64,000 nucleotides of DNA from Merluccius polli (taxonomy: Eukaryota > Chordata > Actinopteri > Gadiformes > Merlucciidae), in assembly GCA_030340625.1 (NCBI GenBank), contig JAOPHQ010006260.1, forward strand, positions 442,501-506,500, written 5' to 3'. Position numbers and translations under genes: made by a program. The notes beneath the pieces are model-generated. The model was not told where the DNA came from and searched no databases. It saw only the letters and a list, made by a program, of their open reading frames with translations. The stretch's first letter is position 1. Every line of letters starts with the position of its first letter. Shown here piece after piece: positions 1-11,630 of the stretch.

Positions 1-100
1 CCCCCTGGTAATTTTTTTTTTTCCGGGGCCCTCCCCCCGGCTCAAAAAAATTCTCCTAGGCCCTCCCCGCTACGTGAATCAAATAAAATTGGTCGGAAAA
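1..100. repeat. C-rich/A-rich minisatellite, partial
   Basis: Two units of a motif alternating a GGCCCTCCCC block with an A-rich block ending in TTCTCCTAGG. The same motif forms a longer array at about 9520-9650, on the other side of the LTR retrotransposon. The array runs off the left edge of the window. Confidence 0.6.
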
Positions 101-220
101 TGACGTTTACAAGGTTAAAACGGCCACATAAGCACACATACACACACACGGGTACACACGCAGCAAGAGCAGGGGTTTATGCCACGCTGTGCCTTGAACT
201 TGAGAATGGGGACAAGCCTG

Positions 221-744
221 TGTGGCGAGATGAAGGCTGTATAAGTCTCTGACGACAACGCCACCTGGGGAGTTTCGCCCCAGGAGATAGTTATATACGC
301 TAATCAGAACGGTTAGGTCTACTATAGGTTACCACAAGTTCGAAACACCACAGGGCAGAGACGTTTGGTGAAAGTATAAAAATAGTTTCTTTTTATTATT
401 ACAATTAAGGAATGCAATGCATCAAATCAACATGGGCTGCATAAACATTTGAGCTAGGGCCAGAGAAATAGGGTGAACAGGGCTGGGGCTCATCGTGGCG
501 GACCCAAATCAAAGGAGGGATTACTAACCAAAAACACCCGTGACACTACCACACACTCACACACAAATGAAGGGGGGTTCGTGAAGAAAATACCACCACC
601 AGGGATTGGGTCGCCACTTGGCCCACAGCACCTGTCCACAAGGAAAAAAACACAGATTAATAAAACGGGCCTCACAGCTGAGTACAGCAATAGAATAATA
701 AAATATCAAAAGAAACACGCACACCTGCTCGCACACACACACAA

Positions 745-799
<55 letters not shown>

Positions 800-1642
800 A
801 AATATATATATTTTGGGTAAACAAACAATCAATAACTCAATAATAATTGAATTAAACAAAATAAATCCTATTCAGCAGTTAAGAAATTAAAAGAGATTCC
901 GGTGGCTATAAGCCAGCTCAGGGAAGAGCGTGTCGTTGCAACTACTCCAGTAGGGCTCTGGAAAGCCGACGAGCAACAAAACACAGTTCCAGTAAGGCAA
1001 GATTAAACAGTTAACAAGACGGCAGCGCCGCAGCAACAAATCACCGGCCTGGACCTCGCCGGCGCAGCGTCACAGCAGACAGGTGAGTGGATGCACGCTT
1101 CCGCCTGCTTCAGCTGTGACACAGAATATTTACATTAGCCAGGAGGATTACGCAGCAGGTAAAAGGAAAGGGGAGGGCGGACAACGCCAACCTACCAGCG
1201 AGGAGCTACGACCACACACAGACGGCCTCCAGCGGGGCAACTCGGCCCCAAAGGCAACAGCAGCCTGCCACACCACAACACTAAAACAAAAGAGAACCGC
1301 ATCACCAGATGCGCCCTGTGGCACGCTAAGTGGGAGGGAGGACAGAGGCGCACATACCTGTCGTTTCACACCGGAGACGTGCGCCACAACAATCCACCAC
1401 GGGAAACAGGGCTCCTCACACAGACACACTACAGGCTTCGACGCCTGCACCAGCTCTGCCACGCCAGGCCACAGCCACCACGGAGGACGGGAAGAGCCAA
1501 AAGGAGAGAGGCTGCAGGTGTGACCAGACCAGTACAAGAAAGCTCGCAGCGCCGCCCCTCAATCAGCGCAACTGTGCACACCTGAGGTGGGTGGAGCAAG
1601 GAGGAGGGGGGAAGGGATGGAAGGAAAGACCATCCTGCCACA
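221..1642 (-). repeat. 3' LTR of the gypsy element
   Basis: Begins TGTGG and ends CCACA, matching 7138-8545 nearly base for base. A (CA)n tract at about 749-794 is longer here than in the other LTR and explains the 14-base length difference. Read on the minus strand, an AATAAA signal lies at about 392-397. Several open frames in the LTR are identical in both copies and look like chance frames. Confidence 0.95.
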
Positions 1643-1653
1643 TTCCACCCCCT
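1643..1653 (-). other. Polypurine tract
   Basis: Immediately next to the 3' LTR; read on the minus strand it is AGGGGGTGGAA, purines apart from one T. This is the expected priming site for plus-strand DNA synthesis in LTR elements. Confidence 0.75.
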
Positions 1654-1697
1654 AGTTGTGTATCGTCGCCCCGACGATAAATAAAGCTTTCAACACA

Positions 1698-4600
1698 CTA
1701 GCACCAAGGGCGAAAGACCGCTGACTGTGCATTTGCCATGGGCCCTAGAAGTCCAATGGCACCGTTGTTCTCATGACCCAGCGGCCGAGGAAGATGATAA
1801 ACGTTTGAATGCTGCCCAGCTGTTAACCGAGGGGTACGGCGGGGAACGGATGGTGCAGTGGAGGATGCTTGTCTCTGAGAAGAGGGAGCGGCTGCAGAGG
1901 TCTCAGGAGCTGGCTGATTGTCCACCAAGGCTACTGCATTGGGCCCTGTGGATCTGGGCAACCTTGGTGGCGTAGGGGCCATTGGTGCTGGGGAGCCGGG
2001 AACCAGTACCCATAGATCCCCTTCAAGAGAATCCTCCGAAACCTCTGAGGTTGCTGGAGGGGAAGACGGATGGAACTGTGGGACCGGTTCAGGCCCGACC
2101 TGGGCCTTGAGCTGGTCACGGTGCACGTTCCTGGTCTTCTCCAAGTTGTCCACTGGGGCGATGGTATAAACAGGCCCACCACCAGAGGGGGCTCTCAGGA
2201 TCTGGTAAACAACAGAGCCCCAGATGTCCTGGATCTTGTGGCGACCCCTAGCACTATGGTCACGAAGATAAACCAACTGGCCCACTTTCAGTGGAGCATC
2301 ACGTACCCCTTGATCATGACGTTCTTTACGACGTTCAGCAGCCACAAGCAACCGTTCCCGAGCGTTGTGAAAAGCCACCTCAAGTCTAGCCTGGTGCTCA
2401 ACCAGCCAGTCCTGAACCTCCCCCGGCACTGGGTCCTGGACACGACCCAAGAGAAAATCGACAGGGAGCCGGGGTTCACGACCAAACATCAAAAGAAATG
2501 GTGACTCTCCAGTACCCTGATGGGGGGTGGTATTGTAACAAAAGAGTACATGGGGAAGGCAAGAAACCCAGTCACGTTTCCGTGACACTGGTAAGGTGCG
2601 CAAGAGGTTGTGGAGCGTTCTATTAAATCGCTCACACTGCCCATTGCCAGCCGGATGGTACGGAGTGGTGCGTGACTTGCTGACCCCATACAAGTGACAG
2701 AGCTGTTGGATCAATGCACTCTCGAAACACCTGCCCTGATCGGAGTGAATGCGGCCAGGGACGCCAAACCTGAAGAACCACTCATTCAAGAGAACCTGGG
2801 CAACAGTGGAAGCCCTCTGATCACGAGTTGGGACAGCAACCGTGTACTTGCTAAATACATCAGTTATCACCAGCACGTTTTCGAAACCACCTTGGGAAAG
2901 CTCCAACAGGGTGAAGTCCATGGCCACGATCTCATTTGGCCGTGATGCCAACAAGTGCCCCATGAAGCCGCCAGACACTGGTCTGGTCTCCTTTGCCACC
3001 TGGCAACGCTCGCACCGTTGGACCCACAAGCTGATGTCAGACGTCATTCCCGGCCAATAACAACGCTGTCGGACAAGCTCGGTAGTACGCTCCACACCCT
3101 GGTGGCCGTGTTCCTGGTGCAGCTGTGTCAAAATGTCCTGCTTGAGGACAGATGGCAAAACAAGCTGAAGGATTTCCTCGCCTCCATCTGGACGATGGAT
3201 CCGGCGGTACAGAACACCTTCTTTCTCCACAAGACGATCCCATTGCTTTAACAGGGCCAAAGACAGTTTGGTGAGCTGCTGTTTCTCTGCTGGTGTAGGC
3301 TTAATCTGCCTTCTCCAATGCACCAAGATCTCCTTCAGGAGAGGATCAGCCTCCTGCAAAGCACAGATGTCAGGAAAAGAATGAGGGGGAAAGACCGATA
3401 CCACCGCCTGAGCTGCGGACACCAAGTTGGTACATGGCGCTGACTGGAGAGCGGACTGAAGAGCAAGAGGGACTGAGGTGCTAGGCAAGACTTGCTCAGC
3501 CAAACTAGTGCTGGAAGTGGGCTGCCGGGAGAGGGCATCAGCGTTCTTATTGCTGCGACCAGATCGATACTTGATCTCAAAGTCAAATGCTGCCAGCTGG
3601 GCAGCCCAACGATGTTCAGCTGCACCTAGCTTGGCTGACTGAAGATAGCTCAAAGGATTGTTATCTGTGAAAACCCGGCACCGGTGCCCCAAAAGGTATT
3701 CGCGAAATTTCTCGGTCATGGCCCATTTTAGAGCAAGAAACTCCAGTTTCATGGAGCTATAATTGACCATGTTCTGCTCTGTTGGTCGAAGGCCCCGACT
3801 AGCGTATGCTATCGGCCGAATCCCACCTTCAGTCTCTTGGGACAGAACCGCCCCAAGCCCACTGTGGCTGGCGTCTGTCTCCAAAATGAAGGGACGTGAG
3901 AAATCCGCAAATGCCAATACTGGTGTAGAGGTCAACCTAGACTTGAGCGCTTCAAAGCTCTCTTCACACTGAGCGGTCCACGCTGCCTGGAGCTCCTGTC
4001 TGGACCCCTTCTTGGACTTTGTGCCAGCCAGCTTGGCCACCAACTTGTGCAAAGGGCCAGCCAGACCGGCAAAGCCCTCAACGAAACGCCGGTAATAACT
4101 GGCGAAGCCCAAAAATGAGCGCAGCTCTGACACCTGGCTGGGACGTGGCCACTTGGCTACAGCCTCAATTTTTGCGGGATCGGTAGCAACACCCTGGTCA
4201 GAGATGACATGACCCAAGTAGCTGACCTTTCGTTGAAAGAAAGAACATTTGGAGAGCTTGACCTTAAGACTTTCCCTCTGGAGCCGGTCCAGAACCACCT
4301 CCAGCCGTTGGACATGCTGGGAAACGGAGGACGAGAACACAATAATGTCGTCCAAATACAACAAAAGGGATTCACACTGCTGGTCTCCGAACATTCTCTG
4401 CATGAGGCGCTGAAATGTGCTCGGTGCATTGCACAGCCCAAACGGCATGCGATTCCACTCAAACAGCCCGAACGGGGTGCAAAAGGCGGTTTTCTGCTTG
4501 TCGTGCTCTGAGACTGGTACTTGATTATAACCGCTCGCCAGATCGAGAGTGGAAAACCACTGAGCCCCAGAGAGCGCATCGAGACTCTCCTCAATGCGGG

Positions 4601-4700
4601 GTAAGGGAAAAGCGTCCTTGCGGGTCTTTGCGTTGAGCTGGCGATAATCGACGCACATACGTAGGCTGCCGTCCTTCTTGCGCACCAGGACGATCGGGGG
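1698..4700 (-). pseudogene. pol: pol part 2: reverse transcriptase, RNase H, integrase
   Basis: An open frame of about 995 codons copies RNA to DNA and inserts it. Visible in order: RT palm with the YLDD catalytic box (about residues 110-113), RNase H with an ETDAS start (about 270), integrase HHCC zinc domain with a CERC pair, then a DDE core with its Asp in MDFT, Asp in HSDQG and Glu in QCERFN. A C-terminal module carries LKVGQ and the residues expected of gypsy integrases. The frame has no ATG at its left edge because the RT fingers lie in the next frame: a G5 run at 4696-4700 carries one base too many. The catalytic boxes themselves look intact. Confidence 0.9.
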
Positions 4701-5660
4701 AAGCGTAGGGACTACTGCTTTCCTTTATCACCTGGGCTTCAATGAGCTGGTTGATGTGAGTCTTGACGGCCTCATACTCAGATGGTGGAATGCGTCGGTA
4801 TCTTTGCCGAACTGGGACCTCGTCCAGCAGAGGAATATCATGCGAGACTAGATTTGTGCAACCAAGGTCACCTTCATGGGCAGAGAAAACTGAACTAAAC
4901 CTCTGCAACAAAGACCTGACCTGCATCCGTTCTGGTTCTGTCAATGCAGACAAGTCAATTCCCTCGACCTGACCCTGTTCTGAAACAGCAGCCCCCTGAG
5001 AAGAAACAGTGGCAGGGGACCTCACCTCCGTGACTCCTGGAGGAAGACTAATTACTTCAGCTGGACTCAGACTGCCAAGGCAGGTTCGTGGATAAAGAAC
5101 GACCTCATTGGTTCCCACATTGACCACGGGGATGTAGGCTGTACCTCGTACCACCTGAACAAAGCAAGGGGACGCCAGCAGCCCAGCTGGCAAGCCAGAC
5201 GCTGGGGGCTCAAAAAGCAAAGACTGACCAGAGAACTGTTCAGGACAAGTGCTAGCCACCATCCTCATGACACCACCAGGGACTCGCACCACCGTGGAGC
5301 CTCGAACTCTGGCCTCACCAGTGAATGGAAGATCGCGCCTAGTAGTGATCTGATGACATTGCTGCAAGGCCTCAATGACAGGACCAGGAGACTGTGTGAC
5401 TGCAGGTAAGTCAAAGAATGAACGACCATGTGACCCAAACAGTTCCTTGTAACAGCGGCGAATGACATTCATGCCAAGAATCCCAGGAACAAAAGCTTCA
5501 GCGCTAACAGGGTCCTTGACCACCAGGATACCACAACGAGGGATTTTCTTACCACAAAGAATGACATCTAGTTCCAGATAACCAAGGTAGGGAATGGCCA
5601 AACCATTAGCAGCCCGAAGCTGCAACCAATGGCATGACTGGAGGCGATCACTCCCCCCCC
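4591..5660 (-). pseudogene. pol: pol part 1: end of protease, linker and RT fingers
   Basis: This frame carries the C-terminal half of an aspartic protease (beta strands around GYLEL and a GILGMNVI segment typical of retropepsins), a linker of about 200 residues, and the start of RT up to the conserved SPYASP motif. After SPYASP the reading shifts out of phase and runs into unrelated residues until a stop at 4591, while the correct RT sequence continues in the next frame. It is out of phase with the protease active site upstream as well, because of the G8 run at 5653-5660. Confidence 0.85.
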
Positions 5661-5859
5661 GATGCAAAGTGCTCAAGAAAGAAACTCTCTCTGATTGTGG
5701 ACACCATTGACCCGGTGTCCACCAAGCATGACACAGTGACTCCACTCATGACAACATCAATATTTGGACAGGATGCCATTAACCTGGTTGCAGCTGCTAC
5801 CTGTGAGCCGGCTAACTCCCCATCTGAACTGTGGCTCGACAGCCCAGTGGGTGCTAGTT
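5648..5859 (-). pseudogene. pro: Protease N-terminal part with active site
   Basis: The aspartic protease motif LVDTGS is readable in a frame that lies -1 relative to gag. It opens at the end of gag and stops at 5648-5650, just past a run of eight G. The next frame continues the protease without loss of other residues, so a single-base gain in the G run is the simplest explanation. Protease would cut Gag and Gag-Pol in the virus-like particle. Confidence 0.75.
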
Positions 5860-6924
5860 TTCCGAATAGCGAGAAGAGGCGGGCCTGGCCACAGTGGAAG
5901 GCGGACCAGCAACAGGGCCAGCACGAGCCCGCTCACCTTCACAGTCCCTGGCAAAGTGACCAGGCTGACGGCAACGAAGGCAGATCACAGGGCCATGTCG
6001 ACGGAGTCGAGTTGGCGGACCAGAAGTCTGCATAGAAGCGACAGTATGGGTGAGTTGATTGAGCTGTTCCTGCTGACGCCTCAACAGCTCCTTCAATTCA
6101 CCAAGTTCGGAGCTAGGTGGAGAAGCAGGAAGAGCCGGTCGAGAACTGCCCTGCACCCCATACTGCAGGCCATACATGGATGGAAGGGAGTGACTGCGTT
6201 CCCTTGCACCTCCCGGGAAGCCCTCCCTCTCCCACCGCATACCTTCCCCACGTACCTCCAACAATGTAGCAGTGGGTTGGCGGCGAACAAGCTGTTTCAG
6301 CTCGCGGCGAAGAGCGCTGTCCAAGACGTGTTCCACGAACTGATCACGAAGCAGGACCTCTGAATTTAGCAGACCATCAGGCGCACATTGTTTCACCTGC
6401 TCCATGAGAGCCATCAGCGCCAAAGAGAATTCCAACAATGTTTCCCCCTCCTGCTGTTTCCTGGAAAAGAATGCCTGTTGCAAAGTTACGTATGATTTAG
6501 CACAACCATACAGTTCTTTCAAAATTGCAAGGAGTTTGGCAGGGTCACTTCTCTCAGCACTGGTGCGATACTTAATTTCCTCCTTTGCCTCCCCCTCCAG
6601 GTGGTCAAATATGAAGAAAGCCTGGTCCACCGTGGACAGGTGGCGGACACGTATGCACGCCTGAATCTCTTCCACCCACTCAGTAATGCTAATGCCAATC
6701 TTACCATTGAACAGGGGGCACCTACGGTCTCTGGGGATCACTACCAGCCGCTCTGTGACTGCAGCTGTGGCACCTGCAGGTGCAGCATGGCCAGCTGGAC
6801 CAGGGGAGGCCGAAGAAGCCCCACCAGAGCCCCCCGGGGAAGCAGCACCCCCGTGACGAAGCCGTTCGTTGTCTGCCCTCAGTTGCAGAACCAACTCCCT
6901 TAGGTCCTGCATCTCCTCCTCCAT
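5854..6924 (-). CDS. gag: gag polyprotein of the gypsy element
   Basis: About 356 residues from the ATG at 6924; the frame is open upstream to a TTG at 6957, but the ATG is the likelier start. It would form the particle that packages element RNA. Visible: an N-terminal acidic, leucine-rich stretch that could be a coiled coil (MEEEMQDLRELVLQLR), a proline/alanine/glycine-rich linker, a central capsid-like region with EWVEEIQAC and FDHLEGEAKEEI, and one C-terminal zinc knuckle of the CX2CX4HX4C type (CLRCRQPGHFARDC). The stop codon TAG follows directly on GGAAAAC, a possible -1 frameshift site into protease. Confidence 0.9.
   Translation of the reverse strand: MEEEMQDLRELVLQLRADNERLRHGGAASPGGSGGASSASPGPAGHAAPAGATAAVTERLVVIPRDRRCPLFNGKIGISITEWVEEIQACIRVRHLSTVDQAFFIFDHLEGEAKEEIKYRTSAERSDPAKLLAILKELYGCAKSYVTLQQAFFSRKQQEGETLLEFSLALMALMEQVKQCAPDGLLNSEVLLRDQFVEHVLDSALRRELKQLVRRQPTATLLEVRGEGMRWEREGFPGGARERSHSLPSMYGLQYGVQGSSRPALPASPPSSELGELKELLRRQQEQLNQLTHTVASMQTSGPPTRLRRHGPVICLRCRQPGHFARDCEGERARAGPVAGPPSTVARPASSRYSEN
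5857..5863 (-). promoter_or_regulatory. Possible -1 ribosomal frameshift site gag/pro
   Basis: Read on the minus strand the sequence is GGAAAAC, immediately before the gag TAG. Slipping back one base here places the ribosome in the frame that carries the protease DTG motif. The heptamer departs from the strict X XXY YYZ rule at the first codon. Confidence 0.4.
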
Positions 6925-7117
6925 GTTGTCTAATGGGAGAACTACAGTGTGGGACAAAAGTACAAAATACTGGACGCTGCTGTCTTGTTTTTCTGCACCC
7001 TTTTTTTTTTTTTTTTTAACTCTAACAAAACAATAATACCTATGGAAAAAAATAAATCAAAAATAACCAAAAATAAAAATAAAAAAAATAAATTGTCTCT
7101 GCCCCTTTAACGTGGTG

Positions 7118-7135
7118 ATCCTGCCGACAACGCCA
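7118..7135 (-). other. Primer-binding site, tRNA-Ser-like
   Basis: Lies 2 bases inside the 5' LTR. Its plus-strand text, ATCCTGCCGACAACGCCA, ends in CCA and looks like the 3' end of a tRNA. From memory of vertebrate tRNA-Ser(AGA) it differs at one position. Such a site primes minus-strand DNA synthesis. Confidence 0.65.
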
Positions 7136-7137
7136 AG

Positions 7138-7661
7138 TGTGGCGAGATGAAGGCTGTATAAGTCTCTGACGACAACGCCACCTGGGGAGTTTCGCCCCAG
7201 GAGATAGTTATATACGCTAATCAGAACGGTTAGGTCTACTATAGGTTACCACAAGTTCGAAACACCACAGGGCAGAGACGTTTGGTGAAAGTATAAAAAT
7301 AGTTTCTTTTTATTATTACAATTAAGGAATGCAATGCATCAAATCAACATGGGCTGCATAAACATTTGAGCTAGGGCCAGAGAAATAGGGTGAACAGGGC
7401 TGGGGCTCATCGTGGCGGACCCAAATCAAAGGAGGGATTACTAACCAAAAACACCCGTGACACTACCACACACTCACACACAAATGAAGGGGGGTTCGTG
7501 AAGAAAATACCACCACCAGGGATTGGGTCGCCACTTGGCCCACAGCACCTGTCCACAAGGAAAAAAACACAGATTAATAAAACGGGCCTCACAGCTGAGT
7601 ACAGCAATAGAATAATAAAATATCAAAAGAAACACGCACACCTGCTCGCACACACACACAA

Positions 7662-7702
<41 letters not shown>

Positions 7703-8545
7703 AAATATATATATTTTGGGTAAACAAACAATCAATAACTCAATAATAATTGAATTAAACAAAATAAATCCTATTCAGCAGTTAAGAAATTAAAAGAGAT
7801 TCCGGTGGCTATAAGCCAGCTCAGGGAAGAGCGTGTCGTTGCAACTACTCCAGTAGGGCTCTGGAAAGCCGACGAGCAACAAAACACAGTTCCAGTAAGG
7901 CAAGATTAAACAGTTAACAAGACAGCAGCGCCGCAGCAACAAATCACCGGCCTGGACCTCGCCGGCGCAGCGTCACAGCAGACAGGTGAGTGGATGCACG
8001 CTTCCGCCTGCTTCAGCTGTGACACAGAATATTTACATTAGCCAGGAGGATTACGCAGCAGGTAAAAGGAAAGGGGAGGGCGGACAACGCCAACCTACCA
8101 GCGAGGAGCTACGACCACACACAGACGGCCTCCAGCGGGGCAACTCGGCCCCAAAGGCAACAGCAGCCTGCCACACCACAACACTAAAACAAAAGAGAAC
8201 CGCATCACCAGATGCGCCCTGTGGCACGCTAAGTGGGAGGGAGGACAGAGGCGCACATACCTGTCGTTTCACACCGGAGACGTGCGCCACAACAATCCAC
8301 CACGGGAAACAGGGCTCCTCACACAGACACACTACAGGCTTCGACGCCTGCACCAGCTCTGCCACGCCAGGCCACAGCCACCACGGAGGACGGGAAGAGC
8401 CAAAAGGAGAGAGGCTGCAGGTGTGACCAGACCAGTACAAGAAAGCTCGCAGCGCCGCCCCTCAATCAGCGCAACTGTGCACACCTGAGGTGGGTGGAGC
8501 AAGGAGGAGGGGGGAAGGGATGGAAGGAAAGACCATCCTGCCACA
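7138..8545 (-). repeat. 5' LTR of the gypsy element
   Basis: Begins TGTGG and ends CCACA; near-identical to 221-1642. It carries the promoter of the element on the minus strand. The CA microsatellite at about 7664-7698 is shorter than in the other LTR. Confidence 0.95.
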
Positions 8546-9519
8546 CCTGCTTTTATCAATGTTACGAGACTCCCCCAATAATTTCACAACTTGGCTGATG
8601 ACATTGTACCTTATAGGCTATTATAAGACAAAACACAAACTACTGTGACTAAGAGCGACTAATGATCACCCTGCGATTCTTGGTCTATGTGGTCAGTGGC
8701 GTCAGTTTGGTTTTAGAAGTGGTGGGGACAATAACCATAAGCTTGAGTGTGGTTTGAAAAGTGCTGGGGACCCTTATGTAAGCTATTCATCCATTCAACG
8801 CTGCATTACAATATGCTCTACATTCGGCGCGATTGTCAACGGGGGGGGGGGAGCACCGGACCCGCCAGCCGCGGACCCAGCACCGGACCCGCGGACCCGG
8901 CCGCGGACTCAGCCGCAGACCCGAGTCCACACACAGCCCGTGTGCATGCTGTGAGGATGTCATCGTGCGCGCCTATCGCATGATTTAGACTTGACGGTTT
9001 CGGCAGACAACCCGTTCTCATCCCAACTCGTAATATAGGCCTACCGACGATTTGTCACGCCCGGGGGTGGGTGTGGGGGGGGGGTGTTCGTGATTGTCAA
9101 CGGGAGGGGGGGGGCCGCGGACTGATGACGGGGTTGCGCGATCGTAACCACTGACGGCGGGGGGGGGGGGGGGGGGGGAAATAAAAAAATAAAAAAGGTG
9201 CCGGATCCACCGTTGGAGGTGCCGGAACATATTCCCGCGTGTTCCGGCCCAAATTAAGCCCTGGATACTGACGCCAAAGGTACCCTCCCGCGTCTGTGTG
9301 AAACGATCTGGGGTCTCATAAACCCGTTCGCGGTGGTATGAGACGAGCAGAGTCTACAGCGTCCGCTCGCAGAGCAGAGTCTACAGCGTCCGCAGTCTAC
9401 TGTGAAACAATTCACTCCAAAAAGGGTTATGGTTATGGTAAAGGAGACGTTCACTTCCTTACAGGCTATCCTATCTTTCATTTAAACATCGAACTCGGCA
9501 TGAGTCATGACGATTGCCC
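8546..9519. other. Intergenic DNA with long G runs
   Basis: No gene seen. Several G homopolymers (about 8841-8850, 9076-9083, 9161-9178) sit among GC-rich text with a repeated GGACCCG motif near 8865-8930. A short direct duplication, AGCAGAGTCTACAGCGTCCGC, occurs twice at about 9347-9391. Open frames here arise from the low-complexity text. Confidence 0.5.
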
Positions 9520-9650
9520 CCCCATAAAATAATTTTCCTCGGCCCTCCCCCCAGGCCAAAAATATTCTCCTGGGCCCTCCCCTAAGGCTTAAAAAAATTA
9601 TCCTAGGCCCTCCCCCCCCTGACGACCGGCCCTCCCCCCCCGGTAAATAT
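9520..9650. repeat. C-rich/A-rich minisatellite array
   Basis: About four units of roughly 35 bases that alternate GGCCCTCCCC-type blocks with AAAATATTCTCCTG-type blocks. Same motif as at 1-100. Confidence 0.7.
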
Positions 9651-9670
9651 CGTACAGTCCCAAACCCAAC

Positions 9671-10042
9671 TTGACCTGGGCTCAATTTGTCTTCCTGGTC
9701 AACACGTTTGAGCGGCAGGGGCTGAACCAGATCACCAGGGAAGGTGCATGGTGCCCGGATGCTGCAGTCCTCCAACTTTTACAGCACCTGGGAGGAGAAG
9801 ATGGGAGACTACTAGCTGTTGGGGGACAGCGCTTTCATTGGCAATGCCCTTTATTGTGGCAATGGAGCCCTGCCAGCAGTGGAACAGGTCAGTCATTTAC
9901 AGATGTGTGTAAGTGGAGGAGAGTGAGAGACCTGCAAAACATACTGCTTGACATTGTTGTCATGGTCATTATGGCGGCTTGCATCCTACACAATCTGCAT
10001 GCAGGCTCCACTGAAGCAAGGCAGGCTGATGACAATGTGTAG
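9671..10042 (+). pseudogene. Possible DDE transposase remnant
   Basis: An open frame of 123 residues. Only its last third is suggestive: IMAACILHNLH resembles the conserved helix with ACCxLHN near the end of PIF/Harbinger-type transposases. The first part does not resemble a transposase core, there are no catalytic acids in a recognisable context, and I found no terminal repeats next to it. It may be a decayed fragment or a chance frame. Confidence 0.3.
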
Positions 10043-10555
10043 ACTTTAAAAGGTCATGCAGATGGGATTATGAAACACTGAAATCTTAAATGATTATATT
10101 TTCAATGTAAACTTAACACATTTCAAATATACCTTGACATTATGATTTGGTTTATTAACACATTTCTGTTTCCCATAGTGCTATTAAACATGTTGTTTTT
10201 GATCTGAAGATAACATTAAATTCTATGAATCACATTAATATGCTGTCATTTCTTAGTCATACAATGAACCATCAACATTATATGTATGAGAAGCGATATG
10301 TATTGTGAATCAATGTTAATTTTCCTAAGAAACAAAAATTGTTTCACTATTGAAATATGACTTTTATTTGACAAATATATCAAAGTATAAACGTGGCCTA
10401 TTACATGTGACCTCACAGTCTGCAAAAATAAAGTGTTTAAGTTAAAAAATAAAGTACAACTGCAATGAATGTTCTTTGCAAACCAACTCAGCCTTTGGTA
10501 TTACTTGATAAGTGATAATAAAAGTCTTGAAACTTTGTCCATCTCAATCTCTTCA
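10043..10555. other. AT-rich intergenic DNA
   Basis: No gene, repeat array or terminal inverted repeat recognised. Confidence 0.5.
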
Positions 10556-11483
10556 AGTGTGGTTTAACCATGAAAATAGATGGTTTATCGTGGGTGCAGC
10601 CTCACCCAGCCCCAGAGTCTAATCAGTCAGACTCAGGCCAGGGGTCCGTTTCACAAAGCAGGTTTAACAACCTCTGAGTTTAATCCTAAACGCTGAGTTG
10701 ATCTCCACTGAGATAGAAAACTCTGGGATTTCGGTTCCACAACACCGGTTTTGAGTTAAGTTGATCAACTCAGAGGAGTTCCACCTAGGGTTGAGCGCGT
10801 GCACCACAACTATAAAAAGCCAGCATCAATGGAGCCCCGATTCGACGAGTCACCATGGCAACGGGGAAGTCACCAACCTCGATTGGAAATACTTAATATA
10901 CCTACTACTAATGCGCTCATATGGCGAGTTTCAACACGTTTTTAGAAAGAAGTGCAACACTGCTGCGTAAGTTTAAATGGAGTCCTTTGCGATCACAATA
11001 ATATTACAGAGGAAAACTGCTTGAATGGTAACTATTTATTTCATTTAGGTGCAATCCCGCGGGGGAGAAGCGCACTTGACAGCAGCTTAAGATTACATTA
11101 TTCAAACAGATAAGACCTCGGCATGATCATTTTGATCATGTTTTACACTGTAAAGTAAATATTAAGTGGCTATTTGACTGTATACAGTTGCCTCTACATC
11201 TCCGACATTGTACAAAAAACATTTGCAAAGAAACGCAGTGCAACACACAATATCTGCTGGGATGTGAGAGACTACGGTTGGTAATGTTGCACATGTAAGG
11301 ACGGATTAGGTTGCGTATGTAAATGATGGACTGTGACGTGAAACGGTACCGCTGAAAAAGATAATTGTCTGGAAATGATAATTGTCTGGAAAGGCTAGCC
11401 TACATCTATGGTCTGATAACCCTCTCATGACGAATATTTAATTCTCTGCGCAGTAAATAATAATTATATAATAATAATTAATT

Positions 11484-11630
<147 letters not shown>

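Larger units (their letters stand above)
221..8545 (-). mobile_element. Ty3/gypsy LTR retrotransposon, minus strand
   Basis: Full-length element of about 8.3 kb: two LTRs of about 1.4 kb, a primer-binding site, gag, protease-RT-RNase H-integrase and a purine-rich tract. Order RT-RNase H-integrase and the integrase C-terminal module place it in the Ty3/gypsy group. No envelope-like frame is visible. It is flanked by the 4-base direct repeat CCTG (217-220 and 8546-8549). The LTRs differ by the length of a CA microsatellite and by one substitution that I noticed, so insertion was recent. gag is open, but pol needs a frame change at two G runs (4696-4700 and 5653-5660), so this copy as written would not make Gag-Pol. 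Confidence 0.95.

Noticed and set aside
473..859. Open frames on both strands in the LTR (and the matching ones at 7390-7746)
   Set aside because: They are created by the CA microsatellite and repeat identically in both LTRs; no domain.
1083..1680. Frames of 116-146 residues in the inner part of the LTR
   Set aside because: Overlapping on both strands, compositionally biased, present in both LTRs; nothing recognisable.
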